64,000 nt of DNA from Choristoneura fumiferana (lineage: Eukaryota; Arthropoda; Insecta; Lepidoptera; Tortricidae): NCBI RefSeq assembly GCF_025370935.1, contig NC_133483.1, positions 978,487 through 1,042,486 of the forward strand, read 5' to 3'. The position numbers and the translations under genes are program-made. The notes beneath the pieces were generated by a model. It was not told where the DNA came from. It did not search any database and saw only the letters and a program-made list of their open reading frames with translations. Below, piece by piece: positions 63,805 through 64,000 of the stretch; the first letter of the stretch is position 1; every line of letters begins with the position of its first letter.

Positions 63805-64000
63805 CCTCTAATTCATAAAGCTTGTCAAGCGTTAGTTAATATAATACTCGTTCATGTTCATGTGTCACTTTGACATTTCCCTTTGCTCCTCCGGAAATAT
63901 AACTTAACTAACAAGCAAAGTAGACGAAAAGCAACCCAAAGAAGCAGATCGCTACGTTAGTTTGTGCAGATCCGCTTTATTAAGGACACTGTGATGCCTT
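63805..64000. other. possible MITE left end, cut by the window
   Basis: TACCCCTCTAATTCATAAAG resembles the left terminus of the Harbinger-type MITE at 9513, and 'gtgtcactttgacatttcc' follows. The right end is not clearly present before the window stops. Confidence 0.35.

Overview
The window looks like a piece of a lepidopteran (moth or butterfly) nuclear chromosome. It is AT-rich, has no bacterial-style gene packing, and is filled with interspersed repeats of types well known from lepidopteran genomes. These include tRNA-derived SINEs whose tails end in ATG/CAT repeats, RTE-like LINE ends, palindromic MITEs, Helitron-like elements ending in CTAG, and the recurrent 'gggttccgt' repeats. Assignment to Lepidoptera is by recognition of these repeats, not by a database search. 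No complete host gene is visible, so the window is best read as a long intron or intergenic stretch.

Layout. 1-6 kb: palindromic MITEs, one RTE LINE end and unassigned AT-rich DNA. 6-10 kb: a SINE inserted in an RTE LINE (7.2 kb), a 5'-truncated LINE with a 13-bp target duplication (7.85-8.24 kb), two copies of a 270-bp high-copy repeat and a Harbinger-type MITE. 10-15 kb: MITEs, Helitron-like copies and the decayed C-terminal end of a retroelement-type protein split by a MITE (12.66-13.35 kb, minus strand). 15.9-17.9 kb: a tRNA-containing retroposon carrying a nested LINE with a reverse transcriptase ORF. 19-31 kb: SINEs, several LINE ends, a palindromic MITE, and a SINE nested in another SINE (30.1-30.6 kb). 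31-45 kb: mostly sparse, with an element rich in AACTCGAGTT motifs (32.0-32.4 kb) and scattered MITEs. 45.6-49.3 kb: a second tRNA-containing retroposon copy split by a 3.2-kb LINE that encodes endonuclease and reverse transcriptase, almost intact apart from two frameshifts. 51-64 kb: LINE ends, a GC-ended 1.85-kb inverted-repeat transposon with a nested MITE (56.8-58.6 kb), a candidate 3'-terminal host exon (62.64-62.77 kb, plus strand), tandem MITEs and a textbook Helitron end (63.7 kb).

How it fits together. The coding capacity that can be recognised belongs to non-LTR retrotransposons; most other features are non-autonomous elements that depend on such machinery or on DNA transposases encoded elsewhere. 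Many insertions are nested and retain target-site duplications, so a relative insertion order can be read directly. The one likely host signal is a short GC-rich exon with a strong splice acceptor at 62.64 kb. Acceptor-donor pairs on the same strand at 18.5, 33.7 and 41.1 kb could be recursive splice sites of a long intron leading to it, but this is inference.

The most unusual observation concerns the tRNA-containing retroposon family. Four copies share a complete tRNA-like cloverleaf in the middle of the element, about 80-bp inverted repeats, and ends that are permuted between copies, as if copied from a tandem or circular template.
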